From JAWVZB01 sp033722375 (GTDB lineage: Bacteria; Actinomycetota; Nitriliruptoria; Nitriliruptorales; Nitriliruptoraceae): a stretch of DNA of 13,132 bases. A program made the translations under genes and the position numbers. The stretch lies in contig JAWVZB010000085.1 of assembly GCA_033722375.1 (NCBI GenBank), forward strand, positions 1-13,132, in the 5' to 3' direction. The notes beneath the pieces were generated by a model. It did no database searches. It was given only the letters and a program-made list of their open reading frames with translations, and was not told where the DNA came from. Below, piece by piece: positions 1 through 8,086 of the stretch (positions are counted from its first letter, which is position 1; the number at the start of each line of letters is the position of its first letter).

Positions 1-4
1 CGAC

Positions 5-22
5 GGAGGCGGTAGCGCCTCC
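5..22 (-). promoter_or_regulatory. hairpin after the c-di-GMP aptamer (possible expression platform)
   Basis: Read on the minus strand, GGAGGCG and CGCCTCC form a perfect 7-bp stem around the loop CTAC, starting two bases after the aptamer ends. It could be a terminator stem or a ribosome-binding-site sequestering stem. The window ends four bases after the stem, so a U-tract or start codon cannot be checked. The loop region repeats the heptamer GCTACCG that also closes the aptamer's last hairpin (bases 32-26), which would allow alternative pairing. The stem is seen directly; the switching role is inferred. Confidence 0.45.
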
Positions 23-23
23 C

Positions 24-112
24 TTCGGTAGCTCGGCTGCCGTGGCCGCTTTCGCGGCGGTAGGCCCTGTGGCTTTGCGCCCCGGCCTTTCGGCCGGTTC
101 GCCGTTTCTCGT
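24..112 (-). promoter_or_regulatory. cyclic-di-GMP class I (GEMM-I) riboswitch aptamer
   Basis: The minus strand shows the order of elements that defines the GEMM-I RNA. First comes GGCGAACC, then a 6-bp stem CCGGCC/GGCCGG closed by a GAAA tetraloop (91-88), then the near-invariant GCGCAAAGCC (80-71). A GGGCCTACC segment follows, then a second stem GCCGC/GCGGC with its own GAAA loop, and a final small hairpin CGGCAGC/GCTACCG (one mismatch). The Vibrio class I aptamer has the matching order: GGGCAAACC, GAAA-capped stem, GGGACGCAAAGCC, and a terminal GGTAGC/GTTACC hairpin. The class senses the second messenger c-di-GMP and commonly controls motility, surface, chitinase or cell-wall genes. The controlled gene would lie left of base 1 on the minus strand and is not visible. 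Plus-strand reading gives no matching motif. Confidence 0.88.
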
Positions 113-135
113 TTGGAGGGCTCCGTCATGAATGG

Positions 136-163
136 TTAACGGCAAGGAAGGGGTCAGGCTTTA
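136..163 (-). promoter_or_regulatory. possible FliA/SigD-type promoter for the riboswitch transcript
   Basis: On the minus strand TAAA (163-160) is followed after 16 bases by GCCGTTAA (143-136). The flagellar sigma factor consensus is TAAA, about 15 bases, GCCGATAA, so the match is 11 of 12 bases with spacing one base long. Transcription would begin near base 128, just upstream of the GEMM-I aptamer, with no intervening gene. Control of a c-di-GMP riboswitch by a motility sigma factor would be biologically coherent. The motif is seen; its function is inferred. Confidence 0.4.
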
Positions 164-257
164 GCGACGGATGGACGTTGTCCGTTCGGTGCCGGGATCA
201 GCCCCAAGCCGGAGTGGCCTACGCTCCCGCCGATCGACCGCAGGTCTGGAGGGCAGC

Positions 258-1787
<1,530 letters not shown>

Positions 1788-1792
1788 GGCCG

Positions 1793-2731
1793 GTGGCGCC
1801 ACTCGCCAGTCTGGTCGCCACCGTCGTCAGCGCGCGGTTCGCGTGGCAGCTCCTCGCCCGCTGGCGCGAGCGGCGGCGCAACGTGGCACTCGGGTACTGG
1901 GGGGCCAGCCTCGCGATGTTCAGTCTCGCGTCCGCAGCGCTGCTGGCCGGGGCGCTGATCGACTGGACCTCGCCGACGTTCCGGGTCTTCTACCTCTTCG
2001 GGGCGGTGCTCAACGTGCCGTGGCTGGCGCTCGGCAGCAGCGTCATCAACGCTCCGAGCCCGGTCGTCAGCCGTGTTACCGGCTCGTTCGTGGCCTTGAC
2101 CGGCGTGCTGTTGCTCCCGGGCCTGTCCGGTGACGACCCCCTCTTGTTCGTGCCGGGTGTGGTGCTCGGCGTGGGCTGGGGGGTGCTGCTGCTGGTCGGC
2201 GTGCCACGTGCCACGAGGGTCGGCGCCCCGATACTGGTGGGGCTGTTCACCGCCGTGTCGGTCGTGGCGGTTCTCGGCGCCGATCTGGTGGCGCCGATCC
2301 CCGCTGCGGGGCTGCCGGAGGGCCGCGAGCTGTTCCCGATCCCCGTCCGAGGCCTCGCGGTCGGCGGGAACGCCGTCGGGGCGGTCCTCGTGATCGTCAG
2401 CGCCGTCGCGGCCAGCGCGAACGTGGCGTGGGGACGACCCCCGCGTGGGACGCTGGCCCGCGCCCGTGCCGAGAGCGTCTGGGGGCTGACCGACACGCTG
2501 GCGCGATGGTTCTTCGCGGGCCGGCGGGGCGCAGGTCGCGGCCACGTCATCCGCGGCAACCTGCTGATCGCCCTCGGGGTCCTCGTCGCCGCCGCGGGCG
2601 GGGCGCTGTCGTTCCTCGGCGAGACCACCGGTCACGCCGTGGGGCTCGGGCTCGGCGTGATCATCATGTACGCCGGTTTCGTCCGGACTACCAGGCCTGT
2701 CGAGGAGGCGGGTAGCGTCGGGTCCGCGTAG
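1793..2731 (+). CDS. polytopic membrane protein of unknown function
   Basis: I do not recognise a characterised family. The 312-residue product from the GTG at 1793 has about eight or nine hydrophobic segments. Examples are LASLVATVVSARFAW at the start, FRVFYLFGAVLNVPWLALG near residue 70, FVPGVVLGVGWGVLLLVG near 125, and two more near the C-terminus. A longer basic hydrophilic segment (PRGTLARARAESVWG) precedes the last two helices. The start lies five bases after the ligase stop, with AGGAG eleven bases upstream, so the two genes are probably co-transcribed. A longer reading from 1700 would overlap the ligase by 88 bases and add a hydrophilic arginine-rich tail, so I rejected it. No catalytic motif is visible. 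Function and any link to the ligase are unknown. Confidence 0.8.
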   Translation: MAPLASLVATVVSARFAWQLLARWRERRRNVALGYWGASLAMFSLASAALLAGALIDWTSPTFRVFYLFGAVLNVPWLALGSSVINAPSPVVSRVTGSFVALTGVLLLPGLSGDDPLLFVPGVVLGVGWGVLLLVGVPRATRVGAPILVGLFTAVSVVAVLGADLVAPIPAAGLPEGRELFPIPVRGLAVGGNAVGAVLVIVSAVAASANVAWGRPPRGTLARARAESVWGLTDTLARWFFAGRRGAGRGHVIRGNLLIALGVLVAAAGGALSFLGETTGHAVGLGLGVIIMYAGFVRTTRPVEEAGSVGSA

Positions 2732-2743
2732 ACCCCGAACGTG

Positions 2744-2771
2744 GGTGTCGGTGCTGGACCGGCAGGACGCC
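2744..2771 (+). other. stem-loop upstream of the glutaredoxin-rex genes
   Basis: GGTGTC (2744-2749) can pair with GACGCC (2766-2771), and inside it TGCTG pairs with CGGCA around a GAC loop, allowing one or two G-U pairs. It lies in the 60-base gap between the membrane protein and the glutaredoxin-like gene, ten bases before that gene's ribosome binding site. No T-run follows, so a classical intrinsic terminator is not supported. Hairpins arise often by chance in DNA this GC-rich. Confidence 0.3.
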
Positions 2772-2791
2772 AGCCACCGCGAGGAGGAACG

Positions 2792-3094
2792 ATGGCGTTG
2801 ACGATCGGCAGGGGAAGGCGGGGGTACCGCTCGCTGGTCGAGGTCTACACGCGCGACAACTGTGGGCTGTGCGCCAAGGCGGAAGAGCTCGTCGACGACG
2901 AAGCGGGGCGTGCCGACGTTCGCCTGATCGACATCGACGAGAACGACGAGCTCGTCAAGCGCTACGGGGTCCGGGTGCCGGTCATCGTAGTCGACGGCCG
3001 CGAGGTCGCCGAGGGCCAGGTCGAGCCCGGAGAGATCCGCAGGGCCCTCCGGCGGGCGCGTCGTGGTCGCTGGGCCGAGTGGCGCCGCGCCTGA
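2792..3094 (+). CDS. glutaredoxin-like thiol-disulfide protein
   Basis: A 100-residue thioredoxin-fold protein with the redox motif CGLC at about residues 24-27 (in YTRDNCGLCAK) and the cis-proline loop YGVRVPVIVVDG near residue 60. Such small glutaredoxin-like proteins reduce disulfides or mixed thiols in the cytoplasm; the physiological partner is not evident. The start is ATG 2792, because GAGGAGG sits a few bases upstream. A reading from 2741 would add 17 residues that include no conserved feature. The C-terminus is arginine-rich (RRARRGRWAEWRRA). Its TGA overlaps the rex ATG by one base (TGATG), implying translational coupling. A glutaredoxin-like gene directly before rex is a recurrent actinobacterial arrangement. 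Confidence 0.85.
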   Translation: MALTIGRGRRGYRSLVEVYTRDNCGLCAKAEELVDDEAGRADVRLIDIDENDELVKRYGVRVPVIVVDGREVAEGQVEPGEIRRALRRARRGRWAEWRRA

Positions 3095-3759
3095 TGGCCA
3101 AGCACGAGATCCCCGAGGCGACGGTGTCCCGGCTCCCGGTCTACCTCCAGGCGCTGGTGTCGTCCCAGGAGGACGGTCTGGCGACCGTCTCCTCCGACGG
3201 GCTCGCCCGTGCTGCCGGCGTCAACTCGGCGCAGGTACGCAAGGACCTGTCCTACCTCGGTTCCTACGGGACGCGGGGCGTTGGCTACCGGGTCCAGGAT
3301 CTGATCGAGGGCATCTCGGAAGTGCTCGGCCTCGAGGCGGAGCGCCCCGTCGTGATCGTGGGCGTCGGCAACCTCGGGCGGGCGCTGTCTTCCTACGCCG
3401 GCTTCCGGGAACAGGGTTTCCGGATCCGCGCCCTCGTGGACGCCGACCCCGACAAGATCGGGACCACGATCTCCGGTGTCGAGATCGAGCCGCTGTCCGC
3501 CCTCCCCGAGATCGTGTCGGAGCGTGGCGTCAGCATCGCCGTGCTCGCGACGCCCGGCGGCTCGGCGCAGGAGGTCGCCGACGCCCTCGTGGACGCCGGT
3601 ATCACCGCCATCCTGAACTTCGCGCCGGCGCACCTGGATGCCCCGGACGGTGTGACGGTCCGCCGGGTCGACCTGTCGACGGAGCTCCAGATCCTGTCCT
3701 TCTACGAACGGCTCGGGGCGGAGACAGGTGACTCGCGACCCGGTGGCGGGAGCGACTGA
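3094..3759 (+). CDS. rex: redox-sensing transcriptional repressor Rex
   Basis: Rex senses the NADH/NAD+ ratio and represses respiratory and fermentation genes until NADH builds up. The 221-residue product has the family architecture. An N-terminal winged helix covers roughly residues 7-80, with PEATVSRLPVYLQAL and the DNA-recognition stretch VNSAQVRKDLSYLG followed by GTRGVGY. A Rossmann NAD(H)-binding fold follows, with GVGNLGRAL at about 90-98 and acidic VDADPDKIG after strand 2. The C-terminus holds the family's domain-swapped helix (ELQILSFYERL), then a short Gly-rich tail. It starts inside the stop of the glutaredoxin-like gene and lies 88 bases before hemA. I found no copy of the actinobacterial Rex operator (TGTGAAC-type palindrome) in the intergenic spaces of this window, so autoregulation or control of hemA is not supported by sequence here. 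Confidence 0.95.
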   Translation: MAKHEIPEATVSRLPVYLQALVSSQEDGLATVSSDGLARAAGVNSAQVRKDLSYLGSYGTRGVGYRVQDLIEGISEVLGLEAERPVVIVGVGNLGRALSSYAGFREQGFRIRALVDADPDKIGTTISGVEIEPLSALPEIVSERGVSIAVLATPGGSAQEVADALVDAGITAILNFAPAHLDAPDGVTVRRVDLSTELQILSFYERLGAETGDSRPGGGSD

Positions 3760-3768
3760 CCACACCGG

Positions 3769-3804
3769 TATCCTCCGAAGGTGCACCGGGGATCGCTCGA
3801 TCCC
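3769..3804 (+). promoter_or_regulatory. possible -10 element and stem-loop in the rex-hemA gap
   Basis: The 88-base gap before hemA holds TATCCT at 3769-3774, which fits the actinobacterial TANNNT -10 pattern, without a convincing -35 box. A 6-bp inverted repeat GGGATC/GATCCC (3789-3804, loop GCTC) lies about 15 bases downstream. Either could give hemA its own transcription start or regulate its leader. Both are short motifs that could be chance. Confidence 0.28.
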
Positions 3805-3847
3805 GCCGTCTCCGACCTGTCCCGCACGCGACCAGGGTCTCAACCAC

Positions 3848-5104
3848 ATGTCCATCGTTGTCGTCGGGTGCAACTACCGCACCGTCGACCTGCCGCTCCT
3901 CGAGCGGCTCGCTGTCACGAGCGAGGATCTGCCGAAGATCCTGCGATCGTTGACGGCGCTCGAACACGTCATCGAGGCCGTGGTGCTCTCGACCTGTAAT
4001 CGGGTCGAGGTCTACGCCCACGTGAGCCGGTTCCACCCTGGACTCCAGGAGCTGCGGGGCTGGTTCGCGGACCGCGGGGCCATGACGGTGGACGAGTTCG
4101 ACGAACTCGATTACGCCCACTACGACGAACAGGCCGCCGCGCACCTGTTCTCCGTGGCGGGCGGGCTCGACTCGATGATCGTGGGCGAGCGTCAGATCGC
4201 GGTCCAGGTCAAGGAGGCGATGGAGGTCGCCCGGGTCGAGGGGACGGCCCGACGGGTGCTCCAGCGGCTCTTCCGGCAAGCGGTCAGCACGGGGCGTCGC
4301 ATCCGTGGTGACACCGACATCGAATCCGGTGCGTCGTCGATGGTGGACATCGGTCTCGACGCGGTCCGGGACCGTCTGGGCGACGAGCTCAAGGGCCGGA
4401 GCGTCCTGATCGTCGGTGCGGGCAAGATCGGGGGATTGACGGCCGCTCGCCTGGCGGATGCCGAATCGCGGATCCATGTCTGGAACCGCAACGAGGACAA
4501 GGCACGGCGCCTCGCGGAGCGCAGCGGTGGAAGCATCGTCCCCGTGGGTGGACTGGCCGACGCGGTCGCCGCCGCCGACGTCGTGGTGTGTACGACCGGT
4601 GCTGCCCGCCCCGTCCTCGACCACGACCTGATCGGAGCAGCGGTGGACGGACGCTCCGCCCCGCTCGTGTTCCTGGACCTGGCGATGCCGCGCAACGTGG
4701 CGCCAGAGGCCGCCGAACTCGACCAGGTGAGCATCATCGACATCGAGGACGTGCGGATCAAGAGCCAGCGCACGGTGACCGGCGAGGTCATCGACGATGC
4801 CCGACAGATCGTCGACGACGAGGTGGAACGTTTCGTGGCCTGGACCCGGGCGATCGAGGTCGATCCCACGATCGCGGCGCTGCGGCAACGTGCCGACGAG
4901 GTCCGCCAGTCCGAGTACGAGCGTCTCTCCTCTCGTCTGTCTACGCTCGACGAGCGCGACCGCGAGACCGTGGACGCACTGACTCGGGGGATCCTCAACA
5001 CCCTGCTCCACGACCCCACGATCCGGCTGAAGAACCTCGCGAACGCCGGAGGCGCCGAGCACTACGCCAACGCGCTCCGGGAGCTGTTCGATCTCGAGGA
5101 GTGA
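3848..5104 (+). CDS. hemA: glutamyl-tRNA reductase
   Basis: This enzyme reduces glutamyl-tRNA(Glu) with NADPH to glutamate-1-semialdehyde, the first committed step of C5 heme synthesis and usually its control point. The 418-residue product carries the catalytic cysteine at residue 50 in STCNRVEVYA. Further motifs are GGLDSMIVGERQI near 105, the linker RRIRGDTDIESGASS, the NADPH-binding VLIVGAGKIGG near 186-196, and FLDLAMPRNVAPE. The C-terminal dimerisation helices end in LRELFDLEE. ATG 3848 is the best start because it gives the family N-terminus (MSIVVVGCNYRTVDLPLLERLAV). Its ribosome binding site is weak (AGGG ten bases upstream), which may keep expression low. It is followed seven bases later by hemC. 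The substrate glutamyl-tRNA is shared with translation, and the product is used by HemL, encoded at 10093. Confidence 0.97.
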   Translation: MSIVVVGCNYRTVDLPLLERLAVTSEDLPKILRSLTALEHVIEAVVLSTCNRVEVYAHVSRFHPGLQELRGWFADRGAMTVDEFDELDYAHYDEQAAAHLFSVAGGLDSMIVGERQIAVQVKEAMEVARVEGTARRVLQRLFRQAVSTGRRIRGDTDIESGASSMVDIGLDAVRDRLGDELKGRSVLIVGAGKIGGLTAARLADAESRIHVWNRNEDKARRLAERSGGSIVPVGGLADAVAAADVVVCTTGAARPVLDHDLIGAAVDGRSAPLVFLDLAMPRNVAPEAAELDQVSIIDIEDVRIKSQRTVTGEVIDDARQIVDDEVERFVAWTRAIEVDPTIAALRQRADEVRQSEYERLSSRLSTLDERDRETVDALTRGILNTLLHDPTIRLKNLANAGGAEHYANALRELFDLEE

Positions 5105-5111
5105 GCCCGAG

Positions 5112-6077
5112 GTGTCAGAGGACCCCTGGCGGATCGCGACGCGGCGGTCCTCGTTGGCCCGCGCCCAGGCCCAGGAGGTCGCGGACGCGCTCTCGGCCGC
5201 CACGGGCCGGCCGGCCGAACTCGTACCCATGGCCACGACCGGCGACGAGCATCCCGACCGCGCGATCGAGTCCTTCGACAGCAAGGGCTTGTTCGTCGAT
5301 GCGACCCGCCAGTCGGTCCTTGACGGTGACTGCCACCTCGTCGTCCACTCCTACAAGGATCTGCCGACAGAGCCCGCCGAGGGACTGACGATCGGGGCGG
5401 TGCCCTCCCGCCGCGATCCACGCGACGTGCTCGTCACCCGCGATGGTCACCGTCTCTCGACGATCCCGCGCGGGGGCGGCGCCCCGTTCACCATCGGCAC
5501 CTCGAGCGCCCGGCGTCGCGCCCAGATCCAGCGAGCCCGCCGCGACGTGCTCGTCCAGCCGTTGCGCGGCAACCTCGACACCCGGCTGCAGAAGGTGGTC
5601 GACGGTGAGCTCGACGGCATCGTCATCGCGCTCGCCGGGCTGCAGCGACTGGGTCCCGAGGTCGACCTGCGGGCGGTACCGCTCGAGCACGGCGAGTGCC
5701 TCCACTCGCCGGGACAGGGTGCACTGGCGCTCGAGTGCCGGGCGGGCGACGCGCCGACCCGTCGGGCGTTGCGCAAGCTCGACGATCCCGAGAGCCGCAC
5801 CTGCGTCGCCGCGGAACGGGAGCTCATGATGCATCTCGGCGGCGGATGCACCGCCCCGATCGGGGCGCATGCCGCACTCGAGCCCGGCGGACAGCTCGAG
5901 CTGCTCGGCATGTACGCCGACGCCAACGGCACCAACCTCTTCCGCGCCAGCCACCGCGATTCCGCGGCGGACCCTCGCGGTATCGGCCGGGTGCTCGCGG
6001 CGAGCCTGCTCGATGCTGCCGGTGGCGTCCTGCACGGCGACGAGCCCGCCCACGACGCCGGCCAGCACCGCCACTGA
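5112..6077 (+). CDS. hemC: porphobilinogen deaminase (hydroxymethylbilane synthase)
   Basis: HemC condenses four porphobilinogens into linear hydroxymethylbilane on a covalently attached dipyrromethane cofactor. Seen in the 321-residue product are the N-terminal IATRRSSLARAQA, the catalytic aspartate Asp83 in VVHSYKDLP (usually HSLKD or HSMKD), the cofactor-binding arginines in GTSSARRRAQ, LRGNLDTRL, the SPGQGALALECR segment, and Cys246 in GGGCTAPIGAHA, which attaches the cofactor. The start is GTG 5112, with GAGGAG of the hemA end about ten bases upstream. The C-terminus extends past the usual end with a His-rich tail (HDAGQHRH). Its TGA shares one base with the hemD ATG. Confidence 0.96.
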   Translation: MSEDPWRIATRRSSLARAQAQEVADALSAATGRPAELVPMATTGDEHPDRAIESFDSKGLFVDATRQSVLDGDCHLVVHSYKDLPTEPAEGLTIGAVPSRRDPRDVLVTRDGHRLSTIPRGGGAPFTIGTSSARRRAQIQRARRDVLVQPLRGNLDTRLQKVVDGELDGIVIALAGLQRLGPEVDLRAVPLEHGECLHSPGQGALALECRAGDAPTRRALRKLDDPESRTCVAAERELMMHLGGGCTAPIGAHAALEPGGQLELLGMYADANGTNLFRASHRDSAADPRGIGRVLAASLLDAAGGVLHGDEPAHDAGQHRH

Positions 6078-6850
6078 TGGCGCGTCGAGAGGAGTCCGTG
6101 GCCGGCGCGCTGGAGGGCGTGCGGGTGCTCGTGCCCCGGAGCGCCGATCAGGCCCCCGAGCTGTCGGACCGCATCCGCGAGCTCGACGGAGAGCCGATCG
6201 AGGCCCCGGTCATCGACATCCAGCCGGGCGACGAGGACGCGATCCGCCTGGCGTGTGAGCGGCTCGCCCGAGGCGACTTCGACGCCGTCGCGTTCACCTC
6301 CCCCAACGGAGCCAGAGCGGTTGCTGGGGTGGCCGGTGCGGCACCGGCCAGGGAGTGGCGTGTCGACCTGGTCGCCGCTGTAGGACCTGGGACGGCGCGT
6401 GCTGTCCGTGACGAGCTCCACATCGAGGTCGACCTCATCCCGAGCACCGCGACCACCGTGGCGCTCGCAGATGCGTTCCCCGACGGTCCCGGCGTGGTGC
6501 TGCTGCCCCGGGCCGACCTGGCCACTCCACAGCTCGCCGACGTGCTGGGGGGGAAGGGCTGGGAGGTGCACGAGGTCACCGCGTACGTGACCGCGCGCCC
6601 CGCCACGCTCCCCGACGACGCCGAGGAGGCGCTCCAGGCGGGCCAGATCGACCTCGTAGCGGTGGCGTCGTCGTCCACGGCCCGGAACCTCTCCGAGTTG
6701 GTGGACGACCTGGGCGGGGCGCAGATCGTCTCCATCGGTCCGGTGACGAGCCGTACCTGCCGTGAACTCGGCTTGGACGTGGCTGCGGAGGCCGACCCCC
6801 ACACCATCGACGGCTTGGTCAAGGCCCTCGTCCGCGCTGCCACCGGATAG
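6077..6850 (+). CDS. hemD: uroporphyrinogen-III synthase
   Basis: HemD cyclises hydroxymethylbilane with inversion of ring D to uroporphyrinogen III, the branch point to heme, siroheme and cobalamin. The family is poorly conserved. The call rests on the LEGVRVLVPRSADQAPEL beginning, FTSPNGARAV near 75, AAVGPGTARAV near 100, the two-lobed alternating alpha/beta pattern, VAVASSSTARNL and SIGPVTSRTCRELGL near the end, and the position directly after hemC. Length 257 is typical for a stand-alone HemD, with no methyltransferase fusion. ATG 6077 overlaps the hemC stop by one base. GTG 6098 is a rival start, shortening the protein by seven residues; it has GAGAGGAG only three bases upstream. Confidence 0.9.
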   Translation: MARREESVAGALEGVRVLVPRSADQAPELSDRIRELDGEPIEAPVIDIQPGDEDAIRLACERLARGDFDAVAFTSPNGARAVAGVAGAAPAREWRVDLVAAVGPGTARAVRDELHIEVDLIPSTATTVALADAFPDGPGVVLLPRADLATPQLADVLGGKGWEVHEVTAYVTARPATLPDDAEEALQAGQIDLVAVASSSTARNLSELVDDLGGAQIVSIGPVTSRTCRELGLDVAAEADPHTIDGLVKALVRAATG

Positions 6851-6899
6851 GTCACCGCCCGATCCGCTCATGCGCCGGAGGATGCAGTTGGACGCCGGT

Positions 6900-6905
6900 T
6901 AACCT
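6900..6905 (+). promoter_or_regulatory. possible -10 element giving a leaderless transcript
   Basis: TAACCT fits TANNNT and ends six bases before the ATG at 6912, so initiation about seven bases downstream would fall on the A of that ATG. No Shine-Dalgarno precedes the ATG, which is consistent with a leaderless mRNA, a common feature of actinobacteria. The element lies within the 8-base palindrome GGTTAACC. There is no good -35 match. Inference from a short motif. Confidence 0.33.
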
Positions 6906-6911
6906 CATGGC

Positions 6912-7097
6912 ATGGACGCGCCCGCCCCGAACGAGTCGTCGCCGGCCATCTCCGACGCGACGCGCCGTCGCATGGCGGAGCTGGAGCGGACCCGCCCGGA
7001 GCCCGAACACCCGATCCGGCACGCGATCGGGTTCGTACTGGGGGTCGGGGCGCTCGCTGCGCTGGTCGACTACTACGCCCCGTGGGAGGACGACTGA
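6912..7097 (+). CDS. small single-pass membrane protein in the hem operon
   Basis: I do not recognise a named family. The 61-residue product has a charged N-terminal half (SDATRRRMAELERTRPEPEHP), one hydrophobic helix at about residues 37-53 (GFVLGVGALAALVDYYA) and an acidic end (PWEDD). Almost every codon ends in G or C, as in the flanking genes, so the frame looks genuinely translated. Its TGA shares one base with the hemB ATG (TGATG), the same coupling seen at glutaredoxin-rex and hemC-hemD. No ribosome binding site precedes the start; a -10-like TAACCT six bases upstream suggests a leaderless transcript. A role as membrane tether or regulator for heme enzymes is possible but purely inferred from context. 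Confidence 0.68.
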   Translation: MDAPAPNESSPAISDATRRRMAELERTRPEPEHPIRHAIGFVLGVGALAALVDYYAPWEDD

Positions 7098-8086
7098 TGG
7101 CCGGTTTCCCTGAGGTGCGGCTGCGACGTCTCCGCCGCACGCCTGCGCTGCGTGAGGCTTTCCGCGAGACCCGGATCCACCCCTCGGATCTCGTGCTGCC
7201 GCTGTTCGTCAAGGAGGGCATCGACGAGCCCCAACCGGTCGGGTCGATGCCGGGCGTGATGCAGCACACGATCGACAGCCTGCGGGCCGAGGTGAAGCGA
7301 GCCCACGCCGCCGGCGTGTCGAGCTTCATCCTGTTCGGGATCCCGACCGACAAGGACGCCGTCGGCTCGTCCGGCTGGGATCCGGACGGCCCGGTGCCGA
7401 GCGCCACCCGGGCGATCCGTGACGACCTCGGCGACGAGGTCGTGCTGTGGGCCGACGTGTGCTCCTGTGAGTACACCGATCACGGCCACTGCGGCCCATT
7501 GGACGACCGCGGGAACGTGATCAACGATGCGGCCGTCGAGGGCTACGTCCGGGAGTCGCTGGCCTACGTCGAGGCGGGCTGCGACGTCGTGGCTCCCAGC
7601 GGGATGATGGACGGCCAAGTCGCGGCGATCCGAAGCGCGCTCGACAGTGAGGGGTTCGAGGACCGCGCCATCGTGGCCTACGCCGCCAAGTACGCCTCGG
7701 GGTTCTACGGCCCCTTCCGGGAGGCGGCCGAGTCCGGCATGACCTTCGGGGACCGGGCGAGCTACCAGATGGACCCACCGAACGCGGCAGAGGCCCGACG
7801 GGAGGTCGCACTCGACATCGAGGAGGGCGCCGACGTCGTCATGGTCAAGCCCGCGCTGCCGTACCTGGACGTCATCGCTGACGTGCGGGGATGGTTCGAC
7901 GTGCCCGTCGCCGCCTACCACGTGTCCGGTGAGTACGCGATGATCCGGGCCGCGGCCGACCGGGGGTGGCTGGACGGGGAGCGGGTGATGGTCGAGGCGG
8001 TCACCTCGATCCGTCGGGCGGGCGCACAGCTCGTGCTGACCTACGCCGCGGTCGACATCGCCGAGCGGGTGACCGGGGAGCGTTGA
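7097..8086 (+). CDS. hemB: delta-aminolevulinic acid dehydratase (porphobilinogen synthase), zinc type
   Basis: HemB condenses two 5-aminolevulinate molecules to porphobilinogen, feeding HemC. The 329-residue product has both Schiff-base lysines, Lys198 in AAKYASGFYGPFR and Lys251 in VMVKPALPYLD. The catalytic metal site is the cysteine type: Cys122, Cys124 and Cys132 in DVCSCEYTDHGHCG, indicating a Zn-dependent enzyme and not the aspartate (Mg-dependent) form. Other landmarks are LPLFVKEG, the SMPGV loop, ILFGIP, APSGMMDGQVAAIR, YQMDPPN and AYHVSGEYAMI. Length is normal. The start is ATG 7097, overlapping the stop of the small membrane protein gene by one base. The end overlaps the next gene by four bases. 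Confidence 0.97.
   Translation: MAGFPEVRLRRLRRTPALREAFRETRIHPSDLVLPLFVKEGIDEPQPVGSMPGVMQHTIDSLRAEVKRAHAAGVSSFILFGIPTDKDAVGSSGWDPDGPVPSATRAIRDDLGDEVVLWADVCSCEYTDHGHCGPLDDRGNVINDAAVEGYVRESLAYVEAGCDVVAPSGMMDGQVAAIRSALDSEGFEDRAIVAYAAKYASGFYGPFREAAESGMTFGDRASYQMDPPNAAEARREVALDIEEGADVVMVKPALPYLDVIADVRGWFDVPVAAYHVSGEYAMIRAAADRGWLDGERVMVEAVTSIRRAGAQLVLTYAAVDIAERVTGER

Noticed and set aside
3788..3847. A Rex operator or T-box-like leader before hemA.
   Set aside because: No TGTGAAC-type palindrome and no T-box core was found; only a 6-bp inverted repeat is present.
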